Positions 24,622 through 33,147 of a stretch of DNA of 64,000 nucleotides are shown here, in pieces (the stretch's first letter is position 1; the number at the start of each line of letters is the position of its first letter). Below the pieces are notes generated by a model. That model worked only from the letters and a program-made list of their open reading frames with translations, ran no database searches and was not told the DNA's origin. The DNA is taken from NCBI GenBank assembly GCA_965226645.1, contig CBDDDL010000004.1:992001-1056000 (forward strand), given 5' to 3'. The stretch comes from Poriferisodalis sp965226645. Lineage in GTDB: Bacteria; Actinomycetota; Acidimicrobiia; Acidimicrobiales; Poriferisodalaceae. The translations under genes were made by a program, and so were the position numbers.

Positions 24622-26220
24622 TCACGGCGGCCCTTTCGCTGTTGTGTCGCTGGTTTGGCCGGTGGTGTTCGTGCGGGGTGCGGTGCCCCAGCGGCCGGGG
24701 CCGGGTCGCCGCTCAAGACGTTCGTTGTTGTTGTGCAGCTTGTTGTGGCAGTCGCCGCACAGGGCTGCGAGATTCGGTGCATCGGTGTTGCCGTTGTCGG
24801 CTTTCCATTCGTCGATGTGGTGGTCATCGCAGCGGTGCATCGGGGCGCGGCACAGCACGCAGCCGCGGTCGCGTATCGCGACGGCGAGGTGCTGGGCGAC
24901 GCTGGCGTGTCGACGGCTGCGTCCGAGCCACAGGATCTCTCCGTTGGTGTCGAACAGTGCGCCGCTGATGCGGGTGTCGGGTGAGAGGTCATCGAGGATC
25001 GCGGGCGGGACGGGTCCGGCGCCGAGCAGTTCGCAGAGCCCGTGGGGTTTGGTGCCGTCGATGACGCCGGTCTCGGCGATGATCACGACCTGGTTGGGTG
25101 CTTGCGCAGCCCGCCAGCGATCGACTGATCGGCCCGCCGGGCCCTCGGAGGCGACATCGCCGCTTCGGTGGGGTTCGGCGTCACCTTCTCGGCCGGGCCT
25201 GGTATCTGTGTGGCTGTCGGGGTCGACGTCGCTATGCCCGCGGTGCCCGTCGTCAGTTTGCGGCCGAGGCCCACGGCTGGCGGTGTGTGCGGCGGGGTGA
25301 CCGATGGCGGTCAGGGCGTTGCGGTCGGTGACCATCTCGAACAGGCTGTCGGCGAGGCGCTGGCGGTTGTCGCGGATCTGGTTGGGTGTGGCGTCGCGTC
25401 CGCCGTCGAGACGCCACAGGGCGTCGTTGTAGTTCTCGAGTGCCTGGCGCACCAACGCGAAGCTGACCGGGTCGAACTCGGCGTGCAGCACACCCATCCC
25501 AGAGGACTCATCAACAAACAACGACGCACAGCGTTCGCGGCGCTGACGGCCCAGCTCGGACTGCGCAGCGGCGGGGTCGTGGCGTGCCGCGAACTTCTTG
25601 GCCTGGTCGCGCAGCGTCTCAGGCGACACCTGCGCAGCGGCTTCGAGCAGCTCGGCAGCGGAATCGACCGCGTCGGGGCCGGTGTGCCGCGCAGCATCGG
25701 CGAGCACAGCCGCGTGCTCGACGTTCAGCTCGCCCGCCGCCAGGCCGCGTGCCACATTGGGCATCAAAGCGACCTGCTTGCCCGTCTCGACGGTGCGCTT
25801 GGCGTCGCGCTTGCTTAGCCGCGCCCGCTCACGCAACGCCGAGCGGCCCGAACCCACACTCGCGGCTTCGAGAGCGGCGGTGGCTGCGAGCAGCACTGCA
25901 TCTGCGGCTGAGCGCAACCGTGCCGTGACGACGATGACATCGGCGAGCGTCTCGCAACCGGCATCGCCCAGCGGCACCCGCGACGCCCGAGCGACCACCT
26001 CACGCGCCCCGCGCAGCACCCCCAGCACACCCTCAACCGGCAACACCGGCCCAACCGGCTCGACCGGCCCGGCTGAAGGCGGCGTCGGTCCAGTCGGTTC
26101 GATCGAAGGCGACTCCGGCAACACCGGCCCAACCGGCTCGACCGGCGACGACAGCGCAGGCGGCACGGAGCGTGTCGGCATTCCCGCCGCCAAATCGCTG
26201 CGAACATCTGAGTGCTTCAT
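24622..26220 (-). CDS. DUF222 / HNH endonuclease domain protein (13E12 type)
   Basis: The 532-residue protein has a Pro-rich N-terminus (residues 15-60, with a repeated PVEPVGPVLP), the helical DUF222 domain (about 65-290), a polar linker (about 310-360) and a C-terminal HNH nuclease: CVLCRAPMHRCDDHH ... NLAALCGDCHNKLH, with two CxxC pairs and the His-His-Asn core. Proteins of this family are numerous and mobile in Actinobacteria (REP13E12 in mycobacteria); their target and role are poorly known. ATG 26220 chosen over an upstream GTG because the added residues look non-coding. It interrupts the conserved DUF6167-alaS junction, suggesting insertion. Confidence 0.9.
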   Translation of the reverse strand: MKHSDVRSDLAAGMPTRSVPPALSSPVEPVGPVLPESPSIEPTGPTPPSAGPVEPVGPVLPVEGVLGVLRGAREVVARASRVPLGDAGCETLADVIVVTARLRSAADAVLLAATAALEAASVGSGRSALRERARLSKRDAKRTVETGKQVALMPNVARGLAAGELNVEHAAVLADAARHTGPDAVDSAAELLEAAAQVSPETLRDQAKKFAARHDPAAAQSELGRQRRERCASLFVDESSGMGVLHAEFDPVSFALVRQALENYNDALWRLDGGRDATPNQIRDNRQRLADSLFEMVTDRNALTAIGHPAAHTASRGPRPQTDDGHRGHSDVDPDSHTDTRPGREGDAEPHRSGDVASEGPAGRSVDRWRAAQAPNQVVIIAETGVIDGTKPHGLCELLGAGPVPPAILDDLSPDTRISGALFDTNGEILWLGRSRRHASVAQHLAVAIRDRGCVLCRAPMHRCDDHHIDEWKADNGNTDAPNLAALCGDCHNKLHNNNERLERRPGPGRWGTAPRTNTTGQTSDTTAKGPP

Positions 26221-26542
26221 GACAATGACTGTAAATAAGGGGTGTGATACAAAAGCCTCGAAACGACCCCACAACGACATCACCACACCCGGATCAACTC
26301 ACAACGACATCGCCGCACCCGAGCCGACACCAGCGCCACCCCGAACACCGCAACGCAGCGCACTCGTCGCGGGCGTGTGCGCTGCCCGATCACCAGCGCC
26401 GGCAACAGGTCGCGTGGCGCCGCGGGACTTGCTGTGCGGGCGCAAACACCTTCAGGCCCCGCTGACGCAGCTTGCGAGGGCAGCGGGACGCCAGCACCCG
26501 GCTCGTCGGCGGCAGCGTAAGCGTCTGCCGACCGCGGCAGCG
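26221..26542. other. Non-coding spacer upstream of the DUF222-HNH gene
   Basis: These 322 bp hold no convincing gene. An imperfect 26-bp direct repeat (about 26269-26294 and 26299-26324, core CACAACGACATC) lies in it. A 29-bp direct repeat encoding the Pro-rich motif (about 26040-26070 and 26117-26147) lies in the adjacent gene. I found no terminal inverted repeats or target-site duplication by eye. Confidence 0.6.
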
Positions 26543-26848
26543 CTAGCTCGGCAGGTCGGACTCTGAGTGGGTCCAGCCTTGGGCAGCTTGGCGGCGGTGG
26601 CGGCGTTGAGTCCAGCGGCGGTCGCGCTCGTCTCGCAGGCGCTGCTCGGCGTCGCGCATCTGCCGCTTGCCGTCTTTCCAGGTCGAACGCAGGTCGCGGC
26701 GAACCTGGCGTGCGGTTCCGAGCACGGTGGCGGTTCCGCGTACGGGTGCGTAGCGGTCGACGAATTGCCGGAAACGGCGTTGCAGCCAGAGCGACGCTCC
26801 TGCGCCCAATCCGGCGCCAACTGTCAACCAGCGCAAGCGCTTGAACAC
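26543..26848 (-). CDS. DUF6167-like small membrane protein
   Basis: The 101-residue protein begins VFKRLRWLTVGAGLGAGASL, a short basic head with one membrane helix, followed by a highly basic amphipathic region. Size, N-terminal pattern and position between DUF948 and alaS match the actinobacterial DUF6167 family, whose function is unknown. GTG 26848 lies one base after the DUF948 stop. The rest of the longer open frame upstream is DUF948 shadow. Confidence 0.7.
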   Translation of the reverse strand: MFKRLRWLTVGAGLGAGASLWLQRRFRQFVDRYAPVRGTATVLGTARQVRRDLRSTWKDGKRQMRDAEQRLRDERDRRWTQRRHRRQAAQGWTHSESDLPS

Positions 26849-26849
26849 G

Positions 26850-27236
26850 TCAGCTCTCCTCGCTTTGGGTGGTGCCGCTGTCTCGTGGCCCGGCTCCTTT
26901 TGCCCGCGCTCCCCGCAAAACGGAGAATGCCGAGCGCACCTTGTCAACCGGGACTGCTGCAGCTTTCGCCGTGGCAGCGCCGGCGGACTCGGCCATGCCG
27001 GTCACCTTTTGCACCACGTTCAGAATGTCGCGGAGGCGCTTGATCTCGGTGTTGGCCATCTCGGCAGTCTCGGCGAGCTGACCGAGCGCCGGGCCGGCTT
27101 TGCGGTCGAAGTCTTCGAGCTTGCGCCGCAGCTCTCGCATCAGGGCGAATGCCTGCGTCAGCACTGCGATCAGCGCCACCAGCGCCACCAGAACGCACAC
27201 AGTCACGATGACCGCCGCGAGATCGCCTCCGCTCAT
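26850..27236 (-). CDS. DUF948 domain membrane protein
   Basis: The 128-residue protein has one N-terminal membrane helix (AAVIVTVCVLVALVALIAVL) followed by a long amphipathic coiled-coil region (FALMRELRRKLEDFDRKAGP onwards) and a polar tail, the DUF948 layout. Function is unknown. ATG 27236 partly overlaps nothing; it begins 2 bp after the aspS stop, so the genes are coupled. The pair DUF948-DUF6167 before alaS is a conserved actinobacterial arrangement. Confidence 0.85.
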   Translation of the reverse strand: MSGGDLAAVIVTVCVLVALVALIAVLTQAFALMRELRRKLEDFDRKAGPALGQLAETAEMANTEIKRLRDILNVVQKVTGMAESAGAATAKAAAVPVDKVRSAFSVLRGARAKGAGPRDSGTTQSEES

Positions 27237-27238
27237 GG

Positions 27239-29095
27239 TCAATCTTGGCCGTCGTCGTTGTCGTCCACAAGTTCGCCACGCTCGCCGTCACCGTCACCGT
27301 CAGCGGCGACGAGAGCCAGCCCCAACTCGTCGAGCTGGACATCGGAGATCGCGGACGGGGCGTTGGTGAGCGGGTCGACGCCGGATTGGCTCTTGGGGAA
27401 TGCAATGACCTCGCGGATGTTCTCCTCGCCGCACAGCAGCGCCGCCAGACGGTCGATGCCGAAGGCGAAGCCGGCGTGCGGCGGAGCGCCGAATCGGAAG
27501 GCGTCAAGCAAGAACCCGAATCGCTCCTGCGCTACGGCGGGCTCGATGCCCAGCAGGTCGAAGATCTGCTGCTGGATGTCGCCCCGGTGGATTCGGACGC
27601 TGCCCGAGCCCAGCTCCCAACCGTTCAGCACCAGGTCGTATGCCTGCGAGCGAATCTCAAGCAGCGCATCGGCGTCGAAGCCTCCGCCGGCAGCCATCCG
27701 GGCCGAGGCCGCAGCGACCGTGTCGAGATCGTCGGTGTGCGGCATCGTGAACGGATGATGCGCCGGCGTCGGAAGGCCGTCAGCATTCACGTCCTCAAAC
27801 AGCGGGAAGTCCACGACCCATAGGAAGTTCAGGCCGCCCTCGTTCACTGGTGGCCGGCCCAACTCCAGTCGCAGCAGGCCGAGCACTCCGCTGGCTCTGC
27901 GCCATGTGTCGGCCACCAGGTAACACATGTCCCCCGGCTCGGCGTCCAGACGCTCTAGCGCGCCGTCGATCTCGGCGTCGGACATGAATTTCGCTACGGG
28001 CGACACGACGGCCAACCTGCCGCCTGCCGCGCTTCGGGCTCCGTCCGCCAGCGGCTTGCCGGCGCTGACTCGCATCCACACGAGGCCCTTGGCGCCCCAG
28101 CGCTGGCACTGCTTGGTGAGATCGTCGACTGCGTTGCGGCTGATATCGCCGCCGCGGGGCACCCGGATGCCCCGCACAGCGGGTGCTTTGAATGCGTTGA
28201 ATCCCGTCTCGGTGAACAGGTCGCTGAGCTCTACGAGCTCCAGGCCGAAGCGCAGGTCCGGCTTGTCGGATCCGTAGCGGTCAATCGCTTCGTGCCAGGT
28301 GATCTCGGGCATCGCTGCCGGGCGTTCGCCAGTGATCTCTTCGGTGGCCTCCGCCACCGCCTCGCTGATCACAGCGCGCACCTCGGCGCCGCTGGCGAAG
28401 CTCATCTCCAAGTCGAGCTGGGTGAACTCGAACTGGCGATCCGCCCGCAGATCCTCGTCTCGCAGGCAGCGGGCGATCTGGTAATAGCGGTCGATCCCGC
28501 CCACCATGCAGAGCTGCTTGAACAGCTGTGGGCTCTGCGGCAGTGCATAGAAGCGGCCGTGATGCAGCCGGCTGGGCACCACGAAGTCACGGGCGCCTTC
28601 CGGCGTCGAAGCCACCAGCGTGGGCGTCTCAATCTCGATGAACTCGGCGGCCTCCATCGAGCGCCGGATCGCTGCGTTGACCCGCGCCCGCTTCACCAGG
28701 TTCGAATGCATGCGGGGATTGCGCAGATCCAGGTAGCGGTGCCGGATGCGCAGCATTTCGTCCACGTCGGTTCGACCGTCGATCTGGAACGGCGGCGGAT
28801 CCGAGCGCGACAGCACCTCGACGGTTGCATCACCGATCTCGATCTCGCCCGTGGCCAGATCGGGATTGGCAGTATCTGATGGGCGCTCCCGGACCGTCCC
28901 AGTCACTGCCAGCACGTACTCCGAACGCAGATCGTGCGCGTGATCAACAACGCATTGCACGATGCCCGTCCGGTCGCGCAGGTCGACGAAGGCCAGGTGC
29001 TCGCCATGCTCACGACGCCGGGAAACCCAGCCGCACACGGTGACTTCCCGGCCGATGTCGGCGCGGCCGAGCCGCCCGCAATAGTCGGTACGCAT
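27239..29095 (-). CDS. aspS: Aspartyl-tRNA synthetase
   Basis: The 618-residue protein has the N-terminal OB anticodon domain (MRTDYCGRLGRADIGREVTV), the class II core with RHRYLDLRNPRMHSNL, SPQLFKQLCMVGGIDRYYQI, the bacterial insertion domain and the final motif GFAFGIDRLAALLCGEENIR. ATG 29095 fits; an extended upstream open frame has no support. C-terminal tail is acidic. Whether the enzyme also charges tRNA-Asn (non-discriminating) cannot be read by eye; gatCAB or asnS elsewhere would decide. Confidence 0.97.
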   Translation of the reverse strand: MRTDYCGRLGRADIGREVTVCGWVSRRREHGEHLAFVDLRDRTGIVQCVVDHAHDLRSEYVLAVTGTVRERPSDTANPDLATGEIEIGDATVEVLSRSDPPPFQIDGRTDVDEMLRIRHRYLDLRNPRMHSNLVKRARVNAAIRRSMEAAEFIEIETPTLVASTPEGARDFVVPSRLHHGRFYALPQSPQLFKQLCMVGGIDRYYQIARCLRDEDLRADRQFEFTQLDLEMSFASGAEVRAVISEAVAEATEEITGERPAAMPEITWHEAIDRYGSDKPDLRFGLELVELSDLFTETGFNAFKAPAVRGIRVPRGGDISRNAVDDLTKQCQRWGAKGLVWMRVSAGKPLADGARSAAGGRLAVVSPVAKFMSDAEIDGALERLDAEPGDMCYLVADTWRRASGVLGLLRLELGRPPVNEGGLNFLWVVDFPLFEDVNADGLPTPAHHPFTMPHTDDLDTVAAASARMAAGGGFDADALLEIRSQAYDLVLNGWELGSGSVRIHRGDIQQQIFDLLGIEPAVAQERFGFLLDAFRFGAPPHAGFAFGIDRLAALLCGEENIREVIAFPKSQSGVDPLTNAPSAISDVQLDELGLALVAADGDGDGERGELVDDNDDGQD

Positions 29096-29126
29096 GCCAG
29101 TTATCACTCGGTCGATCCTTTGGTAT

Positions 29127-30502
29127 TCAAGCTGGGTTCGAGCTGTCGCCCGAAGCGGGCGCCGGCGCATTCAGCGTGTCAAATAGAGCTCGCAGCGTGC
29201 CCAGCAATTCAGACCGCGGCACGGTCTGCTGCGGCATGTCGACGCTGTCGCCGTCGGGGCGTCGCAGCGGCCGGACCGTGACCGTGCCGGCGTCAATCTC
29301 GTCGGTTCCCACGATGAGCGCGATCTCGGCACCGGAGCGGTCCGCGGCTCGCATCTGCGCTCGTATGGAACGCTGGTCGAAGGCTCGGTCGGCCCGCACG
29401 CCGATGGATCGCAATTGGTGGGTGAGGTCGCGTGCCTCAGCCCCTCCAGCGGTGTCGATCACCCACACCTCCGCTCGCTGCGCCGGCACGTCGAAGACGC
29501 CCTCGGCGTCGCAGGCCAGCAGCAGCCGCTCGATGCCCAAGGCGAAGCCGATGCCGGGGGTTGGCGGCCCTGCCAGGGCCTCTACCAAGCCGTTGTAGCG
29601 ACCGCCACCGCAGATCGTGTCCTGGGCCGCGTCGAGGCTGGTGGCCCGGAACTCGAACGTCGTGCGGGTGTAGTAGTCGAGTCCGCGCACCAGCTTCGGA
29701 TCGATCTCATAATCGATTCCGAGCACCGTGAGGCCCTCGCGCACACGCTCGAAGTGTGCGCCCGATTCGTCAGACAAGTAGTCGGTGATCTTCGGTGCCC
29801 CGGCGGCAACCGCAGAGGTCGCTCGGCGCTTGGAATCCAGCACCCGCAGCGGGTGGCGGTCGATCTTGTCGCGGTCCTGCGGGTCGATGTCGTCGACTCG
29901 CTGCGCCAGGTACGCCGACAGCGCATCGGCGTAGGCAGCGCGGGTGTCTCCGTCGCCCATCGAGTTGATGAGCAGCGGGACTCGCTGCAGCCCGATCGCG
30001 TCGAAGAACCGGCTGCCAAGGCGATGATCTCGACATCGGCATCGGCATCGTCGGTGCCCAGCGTCTCAGCGCCGATCTGGTGAAACTGGCGGTAACGGCC
30101 GGCTTGGGGCGCCTCATAACGGAAGAACGGCCCCTGGTACCAGACCTTCCAGGGCGTCGTCGGACGGTGTTGGGCGAATGCCCGGCACACCGATGCCGTT
30201 CCCTCTGGCCGCAGAGCGAGGCGCCGCTCGCTGCGATCGGCGAACTCGTACATCTCCTTGCCGACCACATCGGTGCCCTCGCCAATGCGGCTAAACACGC
30301 CGATGTCCTCAAAGATCGGCGTCTGGAGGTAGCCGAATCCGGCCCGGTCTGCCATGCCGATGAAAGCGCCCAGCAGCGCCACCCACCGGCCCGATTCGGG
30401 CGGGGCCAAGTCATGTGTGCCAATGGGTGTCCGGAAGGACTTCCCGACTGTTGCGTCATCGCCGACGGAAGGGCGCGCAGGCGTCGAAGGCGTACTGGAC
30501 AT
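29127..30502 (-). CDS. hisS: Histidyl-tRNA synthetase, interrupted by a frameshift
   Basis: Two overlapping frames give one class II HisRS: from ATG 30502 the first frame encodes the N-terminus (RTPIGTHDLAPPESGRW, motif 2 region RYEAPQAGRYRQFHQIGAE) up to about 30016, then becomes nonsense; the second frame resumes with FFDAIGLQRVPLLINSMGDG and carries the HisA signatures GLDYYTRTTFEF and PGIGFALGIERLLLA to the stop at 29127. One base is missing near 30006-30016 (LAAG-FFDAIG expected). HisRS is essential, so an assembly or sequencing error is the likeliest explanation; a true pseudogene would require another copy elsewhere. Located upstream of aspS. Confidence 0.9.
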
Positions 30503-30545
30503 GACCAGCGCAGGCTACGGCACTGCCGTCGCCAGTCCTAGCTGC

Positions 30546-30608
30546 TGGGCCGACTACTTGTCAGCGTCCGAGACGACGCACGGCGACGACGGGTATCGAT
30601 TGACAAGA
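30546..30608 (+). pseudogene. Remnant of a DUF4143 ATPase C-terminus
   Basis: The plus-strand frame here reads WADYLSASETTHGDDGYRL, strikingly similar to the last part of the neighbouring ATPase (WAEYLAKSEETHCEIVKAPL at about 32210-32270). Nothing upstream in this frame continues the protein. It is probably what is left of a second tandem copy after deletion. Confidence 0.6.
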
Positions 30609-30738
30609 TCTGGCTCACCGACTGGGTCAGGCAGGATCGGGTCACTGGGCGCCCCTGCCCATTCCGGCATTTTGGTCACGCCGAAGCGTCCCGGTCCGGT
30701 GCGTTGTTTGACAATCGGCGGCCTCATTTGCTTACACA

Positions 30739-30789
30739 TGGCCGCAGCGAAACCTGCAACTGGCCGCACTTGATGTTTACAATTGGCCG
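30739..30789 (+). promoter_or_regulatory. Promoter and triple TGGCCG operator-like array before the DUF4143 ATPase
   Basis: A perfect -10-like TACAAT at 30778-30783 is followed by exactly 6 nt and ATG 30790, fitting leaderless transcription. TGGCCG occurs at 30739-30744, 30761-30766 and 30784-30789, spaced 22-23 bp (about two helical turns), flanking the -10. The array looks like an operator for a regulator binding one face of the DNA. No consensus -35 is seen. Confidence 0.55.
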
Positions 30790-32277
30790 ATGATGTTGCT
30801 GCCCCGCCTCGCAGAAGAACGCCTGCGCGAAGCGCTGGCCGATTCGCCAGTGGTGCTGGTGCACGGTCCGCGGCAATGCGGCAAGACCACGCTGGCCCAG
30901 ATGACCTGCGCTCCGGGATCGCTCGAGCGTGGCGCTCGCCACGCGTATCGCCGGCCCACAGAGCAGGCGGGGCGAGTGCCCAGCGACGCGACGCACGCCT
31001 ACATCACCTTCGATGACGCCGTGGCAGCGGAGGCCGCCCAGAGCGACCCGATGGGATTCATCGACCGCCTGCCGCCGAGGGTCGTGCTCGACGAGGTGCA
31101 GCGGGTGCCGCAGCTCTATCCGGCGATCAAGCTTGCCGTGGACCGCGATCGTCAGCCGGGCAGGTTCGTCCTCACCGGCTCGACCAACCTCATGCTCATG
31201 CCGGCGCTCGCGGACTGGCTGGCTGGCCGCATGCAGGTCGTCCGGCTGCACCCGCTGACGCAGGCGGAACTGGCCCACGGGCCCGATCTCGGCAGTGAGA
31301 CCGGCAGCGACCCCGCGAACTCGCCAGTGGAGCGCGCAGGCTTCCTCGACTCGCTGTTCGGGGCCGGCTTCAGCGTGGAACGGGTGGACCGCGAACGCGA
31401 AGCGCTCGCCGAACGCATCGCCGGCGGCGGCTTTCCCGCCGCACTGGCGCGTCCTGCCGGGGCTCGGCGCTCGAACTGGTACCACGACTACGTGAACGCC
31501 ATCATCCAGCGCGACTTGCCTGATGTCGCCCGAGTACGCGTGCCCGACGCCTTGCCCCTTCTGCTCGAGATGTGCGCAGCGCAGACGGCCTCGCTGCTCA
31601 ACGCCAGCAATCTGGCGGGACCGCTGCAGGTCAGTCGTCCGACAGCGACCGAGTACCTGCTGGTGCTCGAACGTCTGTTCTTGGTCGATCGGCTGCGGCC
31701 CTGGCACATCAACCGCAACAAGCGCCTCGTCAAGACGCCCAAGCTGCACATCGGCGACGCGGGCCTCGCCTGCGCGCTGTTGGGGACGAACGCTTCGGAC
31801 CTGTACCACGACCGCAAGCTGCTCGGGCAGCTCACCGAGACCTTCGTCTACGGCGAGCTGCAACGCCAAGCCAGCGCCCACTCAGTCGCCCACCAGCTCT
31901 TCCACTACCGCGACAAGGACGGCGCCGAGGTGGACATCGTCATCGAGCGGGGCAGCCGACGCGTCGCAGGCGTCGAAGTGAAAGCAGCAGCAACCGTGAC
32001 CGGCGCCGACTTCCGCGGGCTGCGACGCCTCGCCGCTGCCGCGGGCGACACCTTCGCGGGCGGTGCCGTCATCTACGACGGCGAGATCTCCGCCAGCTTC
32101 GGCGACCGCCTCTGGGCACTGCCCATGTCCTGCCTTTGGACCGTCACCCGGCCCCCAGACGAATCTGCGTGGTTGGCAACGTCCCCTCACAGCGACCCAA
32201 AGGCATGGGCCGAATACCTGGCGAAGTCCGAAGAAACGCACTGCGAGATTGTCAAGGCCCCGCTGAACTACCCGTAG
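30790..32277 (+). CDS. DUF4143/AAA_14 family ATP-binding protein
   Basis: The 495-residue protein has the AAA_14 N-terminal ATPase: Walker A GPRQCGKTT (26-34), Walker B in RVVLDEVQRVPQ, and sensor-like LTGSTNLML; followed by the DUF4143 C-terminal domain with the PD-(D/E)XK-like pattern RDKDGAEVDIVIERG and VAGVEVKAAA. Such proteins are widespread, mobile and patchily distributed; their role is unknown, with toxin-antitoxin or defence functions proposed. A 200-residue region after the Walker B is typical. It is followed by a VapBC-like pair on the same strand. ATG 30790 (a second ATG follows at once). Confidence 0.88.
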   Translation: MMLLPRLAEERLREALADSPVVLVHGPRQCGKTTLAQMTCAPGSLERGARHAYRRPTEQAGRVPSDATHAYITFDDAVAAEAAQSDPMGFIDRLPPRVVLDEVQRVPQLYPAIKLAVDRDRQPGRFVLTGSTNLMLMPALADWLAGRMQVVRLHPLTQAELAHGPDLGSETGSDPANSPVERAGFLDSLFGAGFSVERVDREREALAERIAGGGFPAALARPAGARRSNWYHDYVNAIIQRDLPDVARVRVPDALPLLLEMCAAQTASLLNASNLAGPLQVSRPTATEYLLVLERLFLVDRLRPWHINRNKRLVKTPKLHIGDAGLACALLGTNASDLYHDRKLLGQLTETFVYGELQRQASAHSVAHQLFHYRDKDGAEVDIVIERGSRRVAGVEVKAAATVTGADFRGLRRLAAAAGDTFAGGAVIYDGEISASFGDRLWALPMSCLWTVTRPPDESAWLATSPHSDPKAWAEYLAKSEETHCEIVKAPLNYP

Positions 32278-32290
32278 CACCTGGTCACCT

Positions 32291-32325
32291 ACAGCCCGCA
32301 GCTCGGCTGTGTGTATATTGGGTGT
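32291..32325 (+). promoter_or_regulatory. Leaderless promoter and inverted repeat before the VapB-like gene
   Basis: TATATT at 32314-32319 is followed by 6 nt and ATG 32326, a leaderless arrangement. Just upstream ACAGCC (32291-32296) and GGCTGT (32305-32310) form an inverted repeat with an 8-bp spacer, a plausible operator for the ribbon-helix-helix antitoxin it precedes. Confidence 0.55.
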
Positions 32326-32610
32326 ATGCCGCGGATGCAGGTGTACCTGTCCGACGATCTCTACGACGTTGTCAAGTCGCAGGGACTCTCGCCGTCGCGC
32401 CTGCTGCAAGATGCGGTGCGAGACCACTGCCAGCGCCAAGAGAAGATCGCCGAAGCGCGTGCGTATGTCCAGGAGATCTACGAGCAACTGGGGCCGCCGA
32501 CCGCGGAGGACAACGTCTGGGCCGAGACGCTGACACGTCAGATTCTCGGCTCGCTGCGTGCTGACGAGCTCTCTGATGCGGAGCCGTTGGCCGACGCGCC
32601 GAAGAGCTGA
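32326..32610 (+). CDS. VapB-like ribbon-helix-helix antitoxin
   Basis: The 94-residue protein begins MPRMQVYLSDDLYDVVKSQG with a beta strand and helix-turn-helix like the RHH DNA-binding fold (LSPSRLLQDAVRDHC), then a charged helical tail that would bind the toxin. It immediately precedes and overlaps (TGATG) a PIN-domain gene, the usual antitoxin-toxin order with translational coupling. An upstream in-frame start is less likely because the -10 box lies there. Function as an autoregulated antitoxin is inferred. Confidence 0.75.
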   Translation: MPRMQVYLSDDLYDVVKSQGLSPSRLLQDAVRDHCQRQEKIAEARAYVQEIYEQLGPPTAEDNVWAETLTRQILGSLRADELSDAEPLADAPKS

Positions 32611-33014
32611 TGGCCTCACAGACTCACGTGGCTCCGCTTGTCTTGGATTCCGGCGGACTCAGTCGTCTGGCCGAAGCTCGTCTGCGCAGCGCCCGGATGA
32701 TCGAATTGTTCTACCGAAACGGGGCGTGGCCGCCGCTCGTACCAACCGTCGTACTGACGGAATCGCTCAGCGGGCGGCCGCGAACTGATGCGGCAGTGAA
32801 TCGGCTACTCAAATCATGCACCGTGGTCGAGGAGGTCCCCGAATCGCTGGCACGCCGGGCCGGCACGCTGCGCTCGCTCGCCGGGCGCGGCTCAGCAGTC
32901 GACGCACTGGTGGTGGCGATAGCCGAGCCAGGCGGCGCCGTGCTCACCGGCGACATCGGCGACCTGAGCGCTCTTGCCTACTACGCCGATGACGTCAGCA
33001 TTCACCCCGCCTGA
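32610..33014 (+). CDS. VapC-like PIN-domain toxin
   Basis: The 134-residue protein fits a PIN-domain ribonuclease: acidic residues at Asp13 (LVLDSGGLSRL), Glu51 (VLTESLSG), Asp98 (GSAVDALVVA) and Asp115/118 (VLTGDIGDLS) reproduce the usual four-acid metal site. VapC toxins cleave tRNA or rRNA and are held inactive by VapB. The start ATG 32610 shares its A with the antitoxin stop. Target unknown. Confidence 0.82.
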   Translation: MASQTHVAPLVLDSGGLSRLAEARLRSARMIELFYRNGAWPPLVPTVVLTESLSGRPRTDAAVNRLLKSCTVVEEVPESLARRAGTLRSLAGRGSAVDALVVAIAEPGGAVLTGDIGDLSALAYYADDVSIHPA

Positions 33015-33111
33015 AACGACCACAGGCTGAAGTGGTGCTCCCCGCGCAAAACCCCGGGTGAATCACCTGCGACAGCGCACTGGGTTGCTGACGGTGACGC
33101 GTCGAGCGCGC

Positions 33112-33147
33112 ATGGACCTCCGCAGTGTTGGCATCAAGGAGCTTCAG
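33112..33147 (+). pseudogene. 5' remnant of a Phd/YefM-like antitoxin
   Basis: A plus-strand ATG 33112 opens MDLRSVGIKELQ, matching the start of Phd/YefM antitoxins (VGxxEL...), and is then cut off by the 3' end of rel on the other strand. It is a 12-codon remnant, consistent with erosion of another toxin-antitoxin gene at the island's right border. Confidence 0.4.

Noticed and set aside
26244..26465. Plus-strand small frame in the spacer beside DUF222-HNH
   Set aside because: His/Arg/Pro-rich, arises from short repeats, no start context or family.
30724..31881. Minus-strand 385-aa frame opposite the first DUF4143 gene
   Set aside because: His/Arg/Val-rich complement of a clear ATPase; no motifs or ribosome site.
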